From Cadophora sp. MPI-SDFR-AT-0126 (Eukaryota > Ascomycota > Leotiomycetes > Helotiales > Ploettnerulaceae): DNA of 64,000 nucleotides. Within the stretch, counting starts at the first letter, position 1, and each line of letters opens with the position of its first letter. The notes under the pieces were generated by a model. It saw nothing but the letters and a program-made list of their open reading frames with translations. It was not told the DNA's origin and ran no database searches. The translations under genes and the position numbers were made by a program. This document shows positions 34,736-45,709 of the stretch, piece after piece. The stretch spans positions 2,418,001-2,482,000 of the forward strand of contig JAGMVK010000008.1 in NCBI GenBank assembly GCA_020747065.1, written 5' to 3'.

Positions 34736-35135
34736 CAAAGATATGGTGGCAAAATTGGCTGCTTGTTGGAAGCGATGTGGCAGCAAAACTGGGCCATTTG
34801 AGAGGAGGTGTGGCCGTAGTAGAACTGGCTCCTTGTTGAAAGTGTGGTGACAGCGGAATAGCAGCTTGGTCGAGGTATGCGAAAGTGTGACTGCAAACTG
34901 GCTCTTTGATAGAGGTGTGGTAGCAAAACAGCAGCTTGCTTGAAATTGTGTCACAGCAGAACTGGCTCCTTGTTAGAAGTGATATGACAGCGAAATAGCA
35001 GCTTGCTCGAGGGATGCAAGAACGTGACTGAGAAATGGCTCCTTGATAGAGGTGTGGCACCAGAACTAGCTCGCCGTGGGTAATCGTGTGGTGCCAGATC
35101 TAGCTACTTGTTCGCAGCATGAAAAAGTGTGATGA
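34736..35135. repeat. degenerate tandem repeat (about 33-bp units, 137-bp higher order)
   Basis: About 12 diverged copies of a unit of 31-38 bp occur head to tail, built around the words GTGTGGTAGCAAAAC and TGGCTCCTTGTTGGA. A longer period is also clear: the segment starting GAACTGGCTCCTTGTT at 34822 recurs at 34959 (137 bp on) and stays similar through ATAGCAGCTTG and GATAGAGGTGTGG, so groups of four units were copied together. Three minus-strand frames are open across parts of it because the unit has few stops; I regard those as by-products. Confidence 0.75.
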
Positions 35136-36909
35136 CAGAAGTGCCCCCCAGGTTTTGTCTGCCTTCCCTTATCCTGCCCAATGATTCAAAAGCCCTTACT
35201 AAGCAGTATCGAACGTTCAGTTTCCAATACATTGACGGCGTGCCCGTCGTCAATTTAAAGTTGGCTAATCCGCACTTACCCCACTGAGCACTTTGTCCAG
35301 AAGGCAAAACCTAAATATCATGTGATAACACGTGACCATTTATTCCATTTCGATATCCTCAGGCAGCAAGGCTGCTCGACACCCCTGAACTGCCACATCC
35401 TGCAGCATCCCTATGATATGTGCTCAGCTACGCGCCAAGTCCTGCAGCCTCTCCAGCATGCGGAACAGCAAGAGGGGAACCCTGAGCTATCACCCCACAA
35501 GTTGCTGGATGACCGAGATATCCATCAGGGCTTCGCATAACACCGCAAACGCGTGGCGTCCGCCAAATTTCAGTATTAGGACACCACAGGACAGCTTCGA
35601 TGCACGCTCTGGAATGGTCCTATAATTACTACAGCCTTCTCTTGAAGGAGTTGACAGTTCTCAGTTGTCGTGTATTTGAGCAGTCAGCTTAGAGACTTCC
35701 TATTGGGAGATCTGAACGGCTTTGGTGTTTGTAGCGATTCGGAATGCACTTCGCAAGGCTATGGAATGTAAAAGCCCCCACCAACAGACACATCGATTGC
35801 ATGAATGTGAATCCTGAATGGGAGACGGAAGGTCGCTGTCCAGTGATGGAAGAGGAAGTGGCTTCCACAAGCTCAAATAGACCAATAGAGATGGGAAGAA
35901 GGGTCATAAGAAGGCTGAGATATGCCCAGTTGTGATATTGCGTGGAGGGGGAGCCGCAGCACCAGACTCAGCTTGAAGTATGGATTGATCCTTCTGCCGC
36001 GGTGAGGCTGGAGATTGCGTTGGAAGGAGCGATAGAGGGGTGAGGGGTTATAGATAGAATGAACGGCTGCTTGTCTCTGTTTTACACTCTGATATCTGAA
36101 GCTTAATTTTCATCGCAAAGTTCCGTTTTGTTTGTAACTGTTGATTTAGAGATGGCTCCATAGCAAAGATGGCCCGCTCTATCTCGTATCCGCACAGCTT
36201 CCTCTCGCCTATGGATGCCCTGGACCGACCTGTACGATGTCGGAGGTTTGGCAATGATGGATACGGGGATAAGTCTGTTTCGATGAATGCTTTCAGGTAC
36301 GTTTACTCTCCCTTCTTGGACAGTCTACACGGTTCATGGCATCTACTTCTTAATGTTCAGTTGGCTGTGTTTTGACTGGGAACTACTTATTTCTAAGCTG
36401 TTCTTCACATGCCGATGGATGCTCAAGCTTCAGTACTCGCTAGTGGCTGAGAACACGACTGATGTCCATTTCTCCATGAGATTTCACAGCTTACCATTAT
36501 TTGCAATTGCAAAAGTTGTTCGAGAGATCTACTATTTATCGTCATCAATCTTTTAATCTCAAGCCCCTTTTCCTTATCTCACAGAACTTTCCGAGGTTAA
36601 TTTCCTCACTGTTCATGAAATCTTCATGGCGGGCTGCTGCCCATGCTACGGACCGTGCAGGGCGGGTGATTTTCACGCTTCAGTCCCACAAAGTCCCCTA
36701 GCCGCTGCTCACAAGACCCGCCTTCATCTAATTTCCACCACGTCCAAACTCGATGCGCCCAAGCTCCTCCCCCTTTGGCGCGCGATCCCCTTCGGCCGTC
36801 TTGGGATGCGCCTCATCCTGTCCCGAAGTAGCATGGCGATGCACCTTCAGGTCTCCCGAAAAGGGTCCTGCAGACGAATATTAAAATGAAGATGGCCTAG
36901 ACTGACGCA
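35136..36909. other. gene-poor region, right part
   Basis: About 1.8 kb without a supported gene. Many short open frames on both strands are present, none with a recognisable domain or a neighbouring exon. The promoter and 5' untranslated region of the F-box gene should be near the right end. Confidence 0.4.
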
Positions 36910-39583
36910 ATGATGTGCGACAAGCAGGTCCTGCCCTCCGGAGACGAACTCAAATCCGATTCCTCTTCCGACGAAAACAACAACAGAGGTACCAACAGCT
37001 GTTTGCTACCAAAGACAAACGCGGGATATCTGGGCGGAGGGCTTGGAAGTGAGGGACTGTGGCCAGGAGCAGACACGAAAGCGGTTCTTAGAACAGAATT
37101 TTGGCAAGGAGAACATACATCAACAGAAACTCGGTGGACAAAGCCAGGAGAGACACAGCCTTGACCAGCTTCGCGACCAGGCAAGGCAGCGGAGATTCAG
37201 TGAGCAAGACATCAAGACACGCCTTGCACGAGCCTCCCTTCCTTCGTCCCAGAAACATAGAACGACGGCATCCTACCCCATCTATTCGCCCAGTACCTAT
37301 TCAAAGGTTCCTACGCCTCCTTACCTCCCTTGGGGAGTACCGCCGGATATGGATTCTCCTCGACTCTACCCACGCTCTCCCTCTGCTGCAAGTACCTCGA
37401 TAACTACCCGATCCAGCTTCGAGTCGAGACACAAGAGTCCATTGAGTATTAGTTCTTCAATAGACTACGAGTCGAGTCGCACAAGCGAGGACACTTCATA
37501 CTCCGAGTTGAAGGCTACCAAAAATGGCTTCCTCGCGACCAAAACTTCGATCCCACCAACTGCTATCCCCGGCAAACGAATTGTGAACGAAGCTCTCCCA
37601 ATGCACTTGCGGTATGGAGCGGGTGGAGAGGGAAGACAACAGTCAACTTTGTTACCACCGCAGAGAATGGCACTGGTTCCGAAGAATGCAGTTACTTCCG
37701 GGAGGGCATATACTGTGCGAGGAGAGGGGTTCAGGAAGCTTCCAGAGGAGATATTGTTGGTTGTTCTCGCGGAGCTGAGGAAATCACACTTGGACCCAGG
37801 GAGTTTGAGCTGTTCAACATGTTGGATGCGAGATTTGATAAATCTGGGACTGAGCTGCAAGAAATGGTGGGGAGCAGCGAGATGCATGTTGTATGGGGAT
37901 ATCCAGCTCATCGGATGCGACTCGATCTTACATACCAAGAAGAAATTTAAGTTAAAGTTTGGGACAAGGCTGAAGTTACTGCGGAGGACCTTACGGACGC
38001 GACCAGACTTGGCTGAATATGTCAGGGTGTTGAAGGTTCCATCTATGCCTGATGTAGCAAAGGGCAAGGAACAAGAGGAATACCTTGGCCTTGTGGCCTC
38101 TTTGATCATGGCATGTCCCAACCTGGAACGGCTTCCAGGATTTTATCCGACATACAATCACGAATTCTCAAGACTGGTTCACGCGCTTTCGACCAGGAAG
38201 AAGCTCACTGAGAGAGTTTGGGTCATCAGTCCGAGTCCATTCCAGAGACAGCGTCGCTTCAACTTGTCCGCAGATGCAGAATATCTTACTCCAATTCTGG
38301 CCCCAAGTCCACTGCTTCCGGAACAATGCATCGACTTCATGATCCATCATTCAAACTGGACACATCTCAAAACCCTGTTCCTGCATTGCAATCCTGGTGG
38401 TACCATCGATTCTCCACTGTTCACGGATATATTTTATTCTCTGCCATCACTTGAGAATCTTCATGTATCATCTTTCCCGACAACGTCTTTCAATGACGAG
38501 ACACTCCTGTCATTGCCACCTTTGAAGTCACTACGGCTTGATAATCTACCTGGCATCACTGCCAATGGCCTGTCGAGCTATGGATCTCCTGCAAGGACAG
38601 ATTCCTTGACTTCACTGTCACTTATTGGACTACCCTTACTATCGCTCCCGGTCTTAACTCGGCTTTTCTCTCATCTCAAGTCTCTTACTCATTTCACACT
38701 ATCTCAAGCACCATCGCCATCTCTACCCAGAGGAATCGAGATCTACTTACATCCCTACCTTGCATCTCCAACCCTTCAGTATCTACACTGGGAGATCACC
38801 AATCCGGACGATGACAAAGCCACAGATATTCTGGCGAAAGCCATTTTGTTCAACGGCTTCCCAGCCTTACGTACTCTCCGCGCGCCCACCGACCACGATG
38901 GCGCACTACAACGCCTCTGTAAACCCAGAGAGCGTATCGAACTGCCAGCAGACCGCTACAGAAACATGGGCCTAGTCAACATCCCGCACTCCCAAAGCGC
39001 ACCCAATCTTCCCTCGCCAACACGCTCAACCTTCTCACTGGGCTACCACAGCCACAACTCATCCATTAACTCCTCTTTCGTGAAGTCGCCTACTCGTTCA
39101 GCCTTTTCTCTAAACCTCGACAAAGACAAATCCTCTCACTCCTCCCAACATTCCTCCAACGAATTCGCCGCTGGCGACAGAGAACAAGGTATGAGTCTTG
39201 CAACCGCTCGACGCATGGCTCAGCATCGCATCGACACCGCTGCTAAACAGCCACGCTTCCACATCATTCTCTGGGACGAGCACGGTCAATTTGTTGAAAG
39301 ACAGGCTGTTGCAGGCTTTCTGGGCAGAATCCAGAGTAAGATATTCTACACACTAAAACCGGATGTTGAGGGCAGTGATGAGGCGATCGTGAATGTTGAG
39401 GGATCAGGAGGATTGCTCGATATGGGCGAGGAAGAGAGCGTGAGGGATGGTTGTACAGGTAGCTGGAATTTAGATATTGGTAGTGGGCGTGGGGCTGGAT
39501 CGAAGGGAAAGAAGGATAGGGAGAGGTGGTGGCATACTGAGCGCGGCCGGTGGAGGGAGGTGCCGTTAGAGAGCTTCTTTTGA
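36910..39583 (+). CDS. F-box protein with leucine-rich C-terminal region
   Basis: A long exon (37050-39583) carries most of the protein. A short first exon 36910-36988 joined over a 61-nt intron gives 870 residues (2613 nt). If translation instead starts at ATG 37043 the protein has 846 residues. The N-terminal quarter is low-complexity and serine-rich. The F-box lies near residues 251-295 (GFRKLPEEILLVVLAELRK ... LINLGLSCKKWWGAARCMLY). It is followed by leucine-rich stretches such as LKTLFLHCNP, LPSLENLHVSSFP, LPPLKSLRLDNLPG and TLQYLHWEI. A basic and serine-rich tail closes the protein. F-box proteins bind Skp1 and present substrates to SCF ubiquitin ligases; the target here is unknown. The start is the main uncertainty. 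Confidence 0.8.
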
Positions 39584-40547
39584 TTTACAATATATCTTCG
39601 AGCAGATGTCAGTTGCAGGCGGGAAAGCAGCCAGGAGCAGAGGGCATGTAAAGTTGATACCACGATACGACTACCTATTTTCTCATACCTTAGAGATTCA
39701 TAATACACTTACTTAATACAAGGCGCGAGTGCCAACGAAAAGCGTGGTGTTGTCATGCCGCATCCCGTGTGCCTATACTGCATGTGAAATGGGAAACGTT
39801 TCTTGTCATCGCTGCAAACGAACTGACGGGCTAAGCGAGTTGGCTGCCAACCTCATCCCATCCCAATCCACCCCAAGAGCTTTTTCGTGTCTGTCAACGT
39901 GCTTTTAATTGAAAGTTGGGCTTCATTTCGAATGCGTGGATTGTGTACGTCAACTTTGGCCCAGGCTTAACTTTTGAGGAGTCGAGATTGTTTGATAGCG
40001 TCCACTGCGGACCGTTTGTTTATCTTTGCTTGACTCGAAGCTGAACAACAACGGTGAACTTGGAAAATAAACATGGCAACGAGTAAGAACTACAAAACAT
40101 TGCTTTCTTGTTTGGTATTAGCAATAAGGAAAGGACGAAGCACAAAACATAGACTTTGCTTTCTTAGTCTTCTTATCGTCCTGGCGTTGGCTCATTAATC
40201 GTCTCGAATTTATCCTTAAATGTCTGCTACGCGACATTCAATCACCTTCGAGCCTGATTTGAATTCACGACTTCATCACCTCTTCGCCTCGTCTCTCCCC
40301 TGACTAGCGCGTCTGTCGTCTGGTAATATCAGGCAAACAAAAACAGCAGACTGCCGTCTCAGTCTCGAAAATCTTTTTCTCCTCTTCCTTCTACAAGTTC
40401 AACCTCGAAGTAATAAACCGGTCACGTTCATAACATTCCTTCAATTTAATATTCCCCTCTGCATTGCATTACAATACACACTTTTCCTTGCACACAATCG
40501 TCAACACTCTCTACAAGCAAAGAAAGAAGTCTGTAACAATCGCAATA
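39584..40547. promoter_or_regulatory. intergenic region upstream of secreted-protein gene
   Basis: Nearly 1 kb without coding features between the F-box gene and ATG 40548. The right part (40260-40540) is rich in pyrimidine stretches such as CTTTTTCTCCTCTTCCTTCT, which are common in fungal core promoters and 5' untranslated regions of well-expressed genes. Confidence 0.4.
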
Positions 40548-41402
40548 ATGCAACTCACTGTGCTCTTCAAGATGTTGCTGGTCGGCGCTTTTGCTCTAGC
40601 TTGCTTGCTTGAGGGTAGCAGCGCTCTGGGCGGCGGACTAGCTCGTCGCGGCGCAAAGAAGATCAAACAAGTCCAGAAGGTCATTGTTAAGAGCTTGTCT
40701 GGAACTGGAGGTGAGGATGTCGGTTCGATCTCGAGCTCAGTCATGGGCGGAGGATCATCTGCCTCCCAGTCCTCGAATTCCCTCACCATTAAGATCGAGG
40801 TCAAGACCAAGACTGAGATCGAAGTCTCCTGCAGCACCACTCAAACTGGTACTCAATCCACCGCCACAGCTGCTGCTTCTTCCATTGGCGCAGATAAGAC
40901 TCGAGTCCTAGCCTCCCATGCAGCTCGCCTCTCAAGCCAGACCAAGAACATCCTCGTCTTGCAAAAGGCATTCGCCGCCCATCACGCTGCTCACCGTACC
41001 TCTCTCCAACAAAAGCTCATATCCATCAACTCTACCCTGACCTCCATCTCCCTTGCCATGGCCGGTGCAGACTCCGACGTCAAATTCCTACAACAACTCT
41101 TCTTCTCCCCTACAGAGAACACCACCACCACCAACGGCAAGGTCAAGACCAAGATCCACGTCAACTTTAAGAAGGAGAATATCGAGAAGATGGTCAATTA
41201 TCTGAGAGTCAGAGCTGGCGATAATCAACAGATCAACTTCTCGACTGTCATCCATAGTGTCAAGGAAGTGATTAAGACGGTTCGAGAGATGGAGAGTGAG
41301 ATTCGGAAGTGGGATGAGTATGTCGCTACTTTTGAGGGTGAGGTGAAGGATGTTATGAAGGGTGTTGAGAGTTGGATTTGGGTGGTGGGGCTCCGGAGAT
41401 GA
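40548..41402 (+). CDS. secreted protein of unknown function
   Basis: Translation from ATG 40548 gives 284 residues; an in-frame ATG at 40464 would place extra residues before the signal. MQLTVLFKMLLVGAFALACL is a clear signal peptide, followed by ALGGG and a possible Kex2-like site (LARR). The mature part has a serine- and threonine-rich section (SSVMGGGSSASQSSNSL), long amphipathic helices (LASHAARLSSQTKNILVLQK) and ends SWIWVVGLRR at a TGA. Beyond this stop, two other frames remain coding-like up to about 41580, one reading MKVVQVVETVKVVEEVTV and another ending VEDEERMS. The true protein may therefore be longer through an intron or a frameshift. I do not recognise a family. Confidence 0.6.
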   Translation: MQLTVLFKMLLVGAFALACLLEGSSALGGGLARRGAKKIKQVQKVIVKSLSGTGGEDVGSISSSVMGGGSSASQSSNSLTIKIEVKTKTEIEVSCSTTQTGTQSTATAAASSIGADKTRVLASHAARLSSQTKNILVLQKAFAAHHAAHRTSLQQKLISINSTLTSISLAMAGADSDVKFLQQLFFSPTENTTTTNGKVKTKIHVNFKKENIEKMVNYLRVRAGDNQQINFSTVIHSVKEVIKTVREMESEIRKWDEYVATFEGEVKDVMKGVESWIWVVGLRR

Positions 41403-42885
41403 AGGTTGTTCAAGTTGTTGAGACGGTGAAGGTTGTGGAGGAGGTTACGGTTCGAGAGGGAGAGTCGATTGGTACTGTTGCCGGTGTGCTTTTGCCCTCG
41501 TCAAGACTTGGTTGAACTCGCAGAAGGTTCAGAAGAGTGATGAGAAGGTTGATGTTGAGGACGAGGAGAGAATGAGTTGAGGTATGCTTTTTGATCCTTC
41601 TACTCTTCTCCCTGCTTTACCTCCATCGCTGTAGAGAAATGATGAAAGCTAACATTTGGTTATCAGATCTTAAACCAGTCCTTTATCTTCGATCTAGTTA
41701 GGGAGAGTCGGGCGAAGTCTCGAATGACACTCTTGCACGACAACTTCGAGCCCCTCTTGACTCGCTTTATCTTCTCGAAACCCGCACGACTACGATGCGA
41801 CATCACAGCACCACACAACTTGTTTTTTCTGCTTTTACAAAAAGGGTACGGCGTTCCGTTTGTCTCTTGCTTTCTGCACCCTGCTTTGCTCTTCTTGTCT
41901 TTGTAAATTTTGGCGCATGACGATACATTATTTGATTCTCCTAGCGGAGTGGAGGAAGCAAATCGGCGGAACAACTTCTGAGTCTATAACGTTACGAAGG
42001 ATGAGTGCTGCCTCTATATCTTTCTCATGGTGGAGATTTCATTTCATTCTACTTGCTATGGAAGGATAGATGGATCATGGATAGGAAGAAGGCTTGTAAC
42101 GGAGGGGGTGAATGGTTGGGAAGGGGATTGTGGACCAGATTGACATTGAGGTTGAGCTGCGATTGCGATTGTACATAGGCTTTTCTAAATGAATGCAAGT
42201 TTGTGCATACACTTCTTGCCTCCTTAATTTGTGTCCCTAACTTGAGAGAGGAGTTGGTGTGAAGTAGAGATTGAATTCCTTCCCTTTCTCGAGGTTAATT
42301 CGAACCGTGTGGCACACGATATGCCTATGAGTAACGCTAGTTGACAGAAACAACAGGACTTTGAGATGCTGATAGCCGGCAGCTCATTTTCAAGCAGATC
42401 ACACTAGTTGGGCAGGGCAGGGAATTGTATGAGAAGCCTTTGGCTGATGCTCATGAGGGCAGAAAGACCTCCGGCCCTTTCCACCTTTCCGTGGCTTCAG
42501 TTCAATGAAGCCTCAACACACAATAGACGAATAACAGATCCCGGCGCTGCTTACTGCTCCCTTTGGCGACAATTCTGGAGTCGAGATAAGGAGATGTGCA
42601 GGAGGAAAATGTACACTTCACCACTCGCGACTCAAGTCTGTCTAGCTTGTTCCCTATGCTATCTGCTATGTCAAATACCTGCTTTTTCTGCAGGTGTGCT
42701 CTTCCCAACGAAGTGTTGCCTTTTTTCTAAGTAAAAGGTTACATCGGATAAGGGATTAAAGAAAGAGATAAAGCCATGAAGACGGTTCTAATACGCGAAA
42801 TCAAACTCCATGCATGTATTGGGTATCTAAGTCAAGGAAACGTAAACCATTCTGATCATACACCTCATACATGTATCAACACATC
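41403..42885. other. 1.5-kb region, mostly gene-free
   Basis: The first 180 bp may hold an additional exon of the secreted-protein gene to the left (coding-like text up to the TGA near 41580). The rest carries only short, featureless open frames on both strands and the 3' end of the minus-strand cyclin gene. Confidence 0.35.
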
Positions 42886-44277
42886 TCACGAAGTAGGTCC
42901 TTCTTTCACCTCTCCAACTTCGCCGGGCTCTTCAATAGCGCCTTCTTCCGACGCCGCATCTTCCGTCCTCGCTCTCTTAGAAGCTGGTTCCTCTCTATCA
43001 TCAACTTCTTTCCGCTTCAAGGGTCCATCACCATTCTCGATATGTCTCTTTGGCGGCTCTTCTGTTCCCTCGTCTCGATACCTCTTTGGTGAAACAAGTG
43101 AGTCGCCGTTGATAGATGGTGGGGATATGATACTGCTCCCTTCGGAACCAGCCCTTCTCCTTGTCCGCTCCAAATCCTCGCTTGATGATGTGAATCCAGC
43201 GTAAGGTGTCTCTGCTTTGCGTAAAGGATTGTCACTCCAGAACTCATTCATAAATCCCACAGCCTGTATAATCTTATTCGGCGAACCACCAAGAACCTCC
43301 CACCAAGGCGCACCAGTCTCCTCATCATCTGGGACTGTCTCTCCATTGAACTTGATAGCAAAATACAGGGCCCCAATCGCGATATCCTTTGGCGGCATAG
43401 CTAGGCATATCATGGTCATTGAGCTGTCATTAACGAATGCCCACGCCACGTTTCGTATGTGTTTGTTGTCCTCGAAATTGAAGCTCTTCAGCGCATCGAT
43501 CAGGTAACCGTAGGGAATCTTAACGACAAGGTCGAATGTGAGGACTTCCAACATTTGTTCCTCGTACAGAAGCATGGCGTCGCGCCATCTCCAGTATTCT
43601 TTCGATTGCTCGTCGATGATCAAGGATGCGTTCTTCTGCGCGACTTTTGCGACTGCGATGACAATTTCTTTGGTTTTCCGGCAGCATTCTTCGGTTTTGG
43701 TGGCGAGGAAGAGCGACGTAGCTGCGAGACTCTGTTCCAGGAGTATCAGTCCCAATTGTTATCGAAGAAAATTGTTGTGAAAATCGGACGTGGGGGACGA
43801 TAGCTGGGAAGCATTGTCCTGGTTGGGAAAACTTACGTAGTGATGTAAGCCTCCCTTCTTTTCCACCATACTTCGACGCATATAGAAACGGTGAAAGAAT
43901 GTACTGGCAACTCCTATCGTCATCTGCGGAAGCTTGAGAAGTATACCGACTTGAATAATGAAGTTGACGCCCTTCGCTCTCCGGCAGCGCTCTTCCGCGG
44001 GGTCAAGGCCGTCGCACATTGACGGTGTAGCTCTCAACTCGTCCGGCGTGAACAGCCATTGGCTGAGCTGGTCGACAGCCATTGTATCTGGAGGAGGACG
44101 AATCGAAATGGGATTTGGTCTCGGTGGTGGCGAGTTTCGAGAGAGTCCAGGTGGAGAAGGTACAGCGGGTGGAATGTTTCTGACTATGGAGTTGGAAGAG
44201 GAATGTGTTGTTGGACCGTTCGAGGGCGCATCTGAATGGAATTGGTGTGGAGGGCGGTATCTTTCGACGGTGGTCAT
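42886..44277 (-). CDS. pch1: transcriptional cyclin, cyclin T/Pch1-like (P-TEFb)
   Basis: Exons 43837-44277 and 42886-43731 join over a 105-nt intron to 429 codons, or 428 residues. A proline-rich N-terminus precedes the cyclin fold: QWLFTPDELRATPSMCDGL, RCRRAKGVNFIIQVGILLKL, TFFHRFYMRRSM, then after the junction SLAATSLFLATKTEECCRKT. The segments AKVAQKN and KEYWRWRDAMLLYEEQMLEV match the T/K-type cyclins that partner Cdk9, as in fission yeast Pch1, so it likely forms the kinase that phosphorylates RNA polymerase II and elongation factors in the nucleus. A second cyclin-box-like repeat follows (NVAWAFVNDSSMTMICL, IAIGALYFAI). The C-terminal third is acidic and basic low-complexity sequence, including PASKRARTED. 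The symbol is by resemblance; orthology is not tested. Confidence 0.85.
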
Positions 44278-44938
44278 GGGGAGGAGGACTGAAAGTCTAA
44301 GAATGCTTGAGATTCTGAGGATGTTGGGACAATGAGAAGCTGAAGCTCTTGAGCTTCAGACTGTTCCACTGCCTGATGACTAAGCAAGACGCTAACATCA
44401 CCACATATTACATGCGGCTCTGCTCGTTTTGATGACGCTCGATCTCTTTCACCAACAAATATCGGGATGAAGTATATCGATTATTTAAGAGGAACTTCAT
44501 TTGAACGTGCGCAGTTCTTGTCATGATATATTTCAGTCAAGTGTTCATTACATGAGAACACTCAAAATCTCGTCCCATGCACTCGGTTCCAGATCCACAA
44601 GCTTTGCCTCAATACTCACCAATATCGAAAAACCGTTGCTCCTCATGGATGTCTGTTATGTGCTATCAAAGCTTCGTCAGTTGCACAATTCCCGGAAGCT
44701 AGTTCTTAATCCAAGGCTCATGCCAAGAAAATACTAGGAAATCTAGTCCAAGAAGACCCGAAGAAGTTGATGGGAGAGTGTTTCTTGTAATGTATCACCG
44801 TCTGAGGTGGGTTTATCGGGACGATTTCGCCAGAACCATGTACTTGACTAAGTAATTTCCATGCACAGATACATACAACAATGCACAAACCTCGCTCGCT
44901 CAGCCCTTGGCAAAGTCTCCTCAACCCCTGCAGATAGC
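44278..44938. other. intergenic region
   Basis: About 0.66 kb between the cyclin start (44277, minus) and the stop of the short-chain dehydrogenase (44939, minus). It should contain the cyclin promoter and the dehydrogenase 3' end. No coding sequence is supported. Confidence 0.4.
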
Positions 44939-45709
44939 CTACCATGGCAAAGCAGAGCCGTCGTAGTTCTTAAATGTTCCACCCACCTCCTTCGTGGCAG
45001 CATCGATGACAGAAGCCATTCCAGTGACACTTGTATCAACACTGATAGCCCCAAAGTCCTTCAGCTTCATACCTAACGGAGCAGCTACCGCCGCCGCCAT
45101 ATCCGTCTCAACAAGCCCTGGATGCATCACAAAACTGGTGAGCCACGGCTCCTCAAAGTGGAGACGGCGGATGAACCAATTCAAGGCCGCTTTACTCCCC
45201 CCGTATGGGCTATGATTGGGTGGAAACGCAGCCAGCATTTCCATGGCCCCCATGGATCCGACCAATGTGGAAATGGCAACGAAGACAGGTTGTTTCGTTG
45301 GACTCGCTTTCAGCAGATCCGCGGTAGCCTGGAAGAGTAGGACTGGTCCAATAGTATTTACAAGCACGTGCTCTGTGATGTTTTCGGCCGATGTCTCTCG
45401 TACCGTCGCGCCCCCTTTCGCAACACCGGCATTTGCAATGACTACATCGAGGTGGTTGATGCTGTAGTCTTTCTTCAAGATTTCGACTGCCTCTTTAGCT
45501 GAGGTTGGAGCGGAAGAGTCGAGGGGGACAAGGATCAACCTAGAGTCTTTCGCTGTCGGAAGAGCAGAAAGTGCCTTCGAAGTTGGATGGAGCGGATCTC
45601 GGACAGCGGCGATGACAGTGGTAGAGGGTCGTTGCAAGAAAGAAGTTACAAAGCCTTTCCCGATGCCACGGTTGGCGCCGGTAACAAGGTATGTCTTCGG
45701 TGTACTCAT
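44939..45709 (-). CDS. short-chain dehydrogenase/reductase
   Basis: A single-exon gene of 256 residues. The Rossmann cofactor loop TGANRGIG is at residues 10-17 and NAG at 93-95. The catalytic residues appear as N118 (VNTIGP), S147 (AISTLVGSMG), and Y169-x3-K173 (SPYGGSKAAL). The C-terminal block FVMHPGLVETDM is the usual PG motif. This is a classical SDR, close in pattern to the fungal norsolorinic acid ketoreductase-like group, and it should reduce or oxidise a carbonyl or alcohol with NADP(H). There is no signal peptide, so it is probably cytosolic. The substrate is unknown. It is isolated, with no clear pathway partners nearby. The ATG chosen is the only sensible start because the cofactor motif begins ten residues later. 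Confidence 0.9.
   Translation of the reverse strand: MSTPKTYLVTGANRGIGKGFVTSFLQRPSTTVIAAVRDPLHPTSKALSALPTAKDSRLILVPLDSSAPTSAKEAVEILKKDYSINHLDVVIANAGVAKGGATVRETSAENITEHVLVNTIGPVLLFQATADLLKASPTKQPVFVAISTLVGSMGAMEMLAAFPPNHSPYGGSKAALNWFIRRLHFEEPWLTSFVMHPGLVETDMAAAVAAPLGMKLKDFGAISVDTSVTGMASVIDAATKEVGGTFKNYDGSALPW

Noticed and set aside
34568..35060. Three overlapping minus-strand open frames of 74-143 codons
   Set aside because: They coincide with the tandem repeat, whose unit has few stops in several frames; no start context, splice sites or domain features support coding.
43958..44335. 125-codon plus-strand frame
   Set aside because: It is antisense to the cyclin N-terminal exon and shows only the reverse image of its proline-rich composition.
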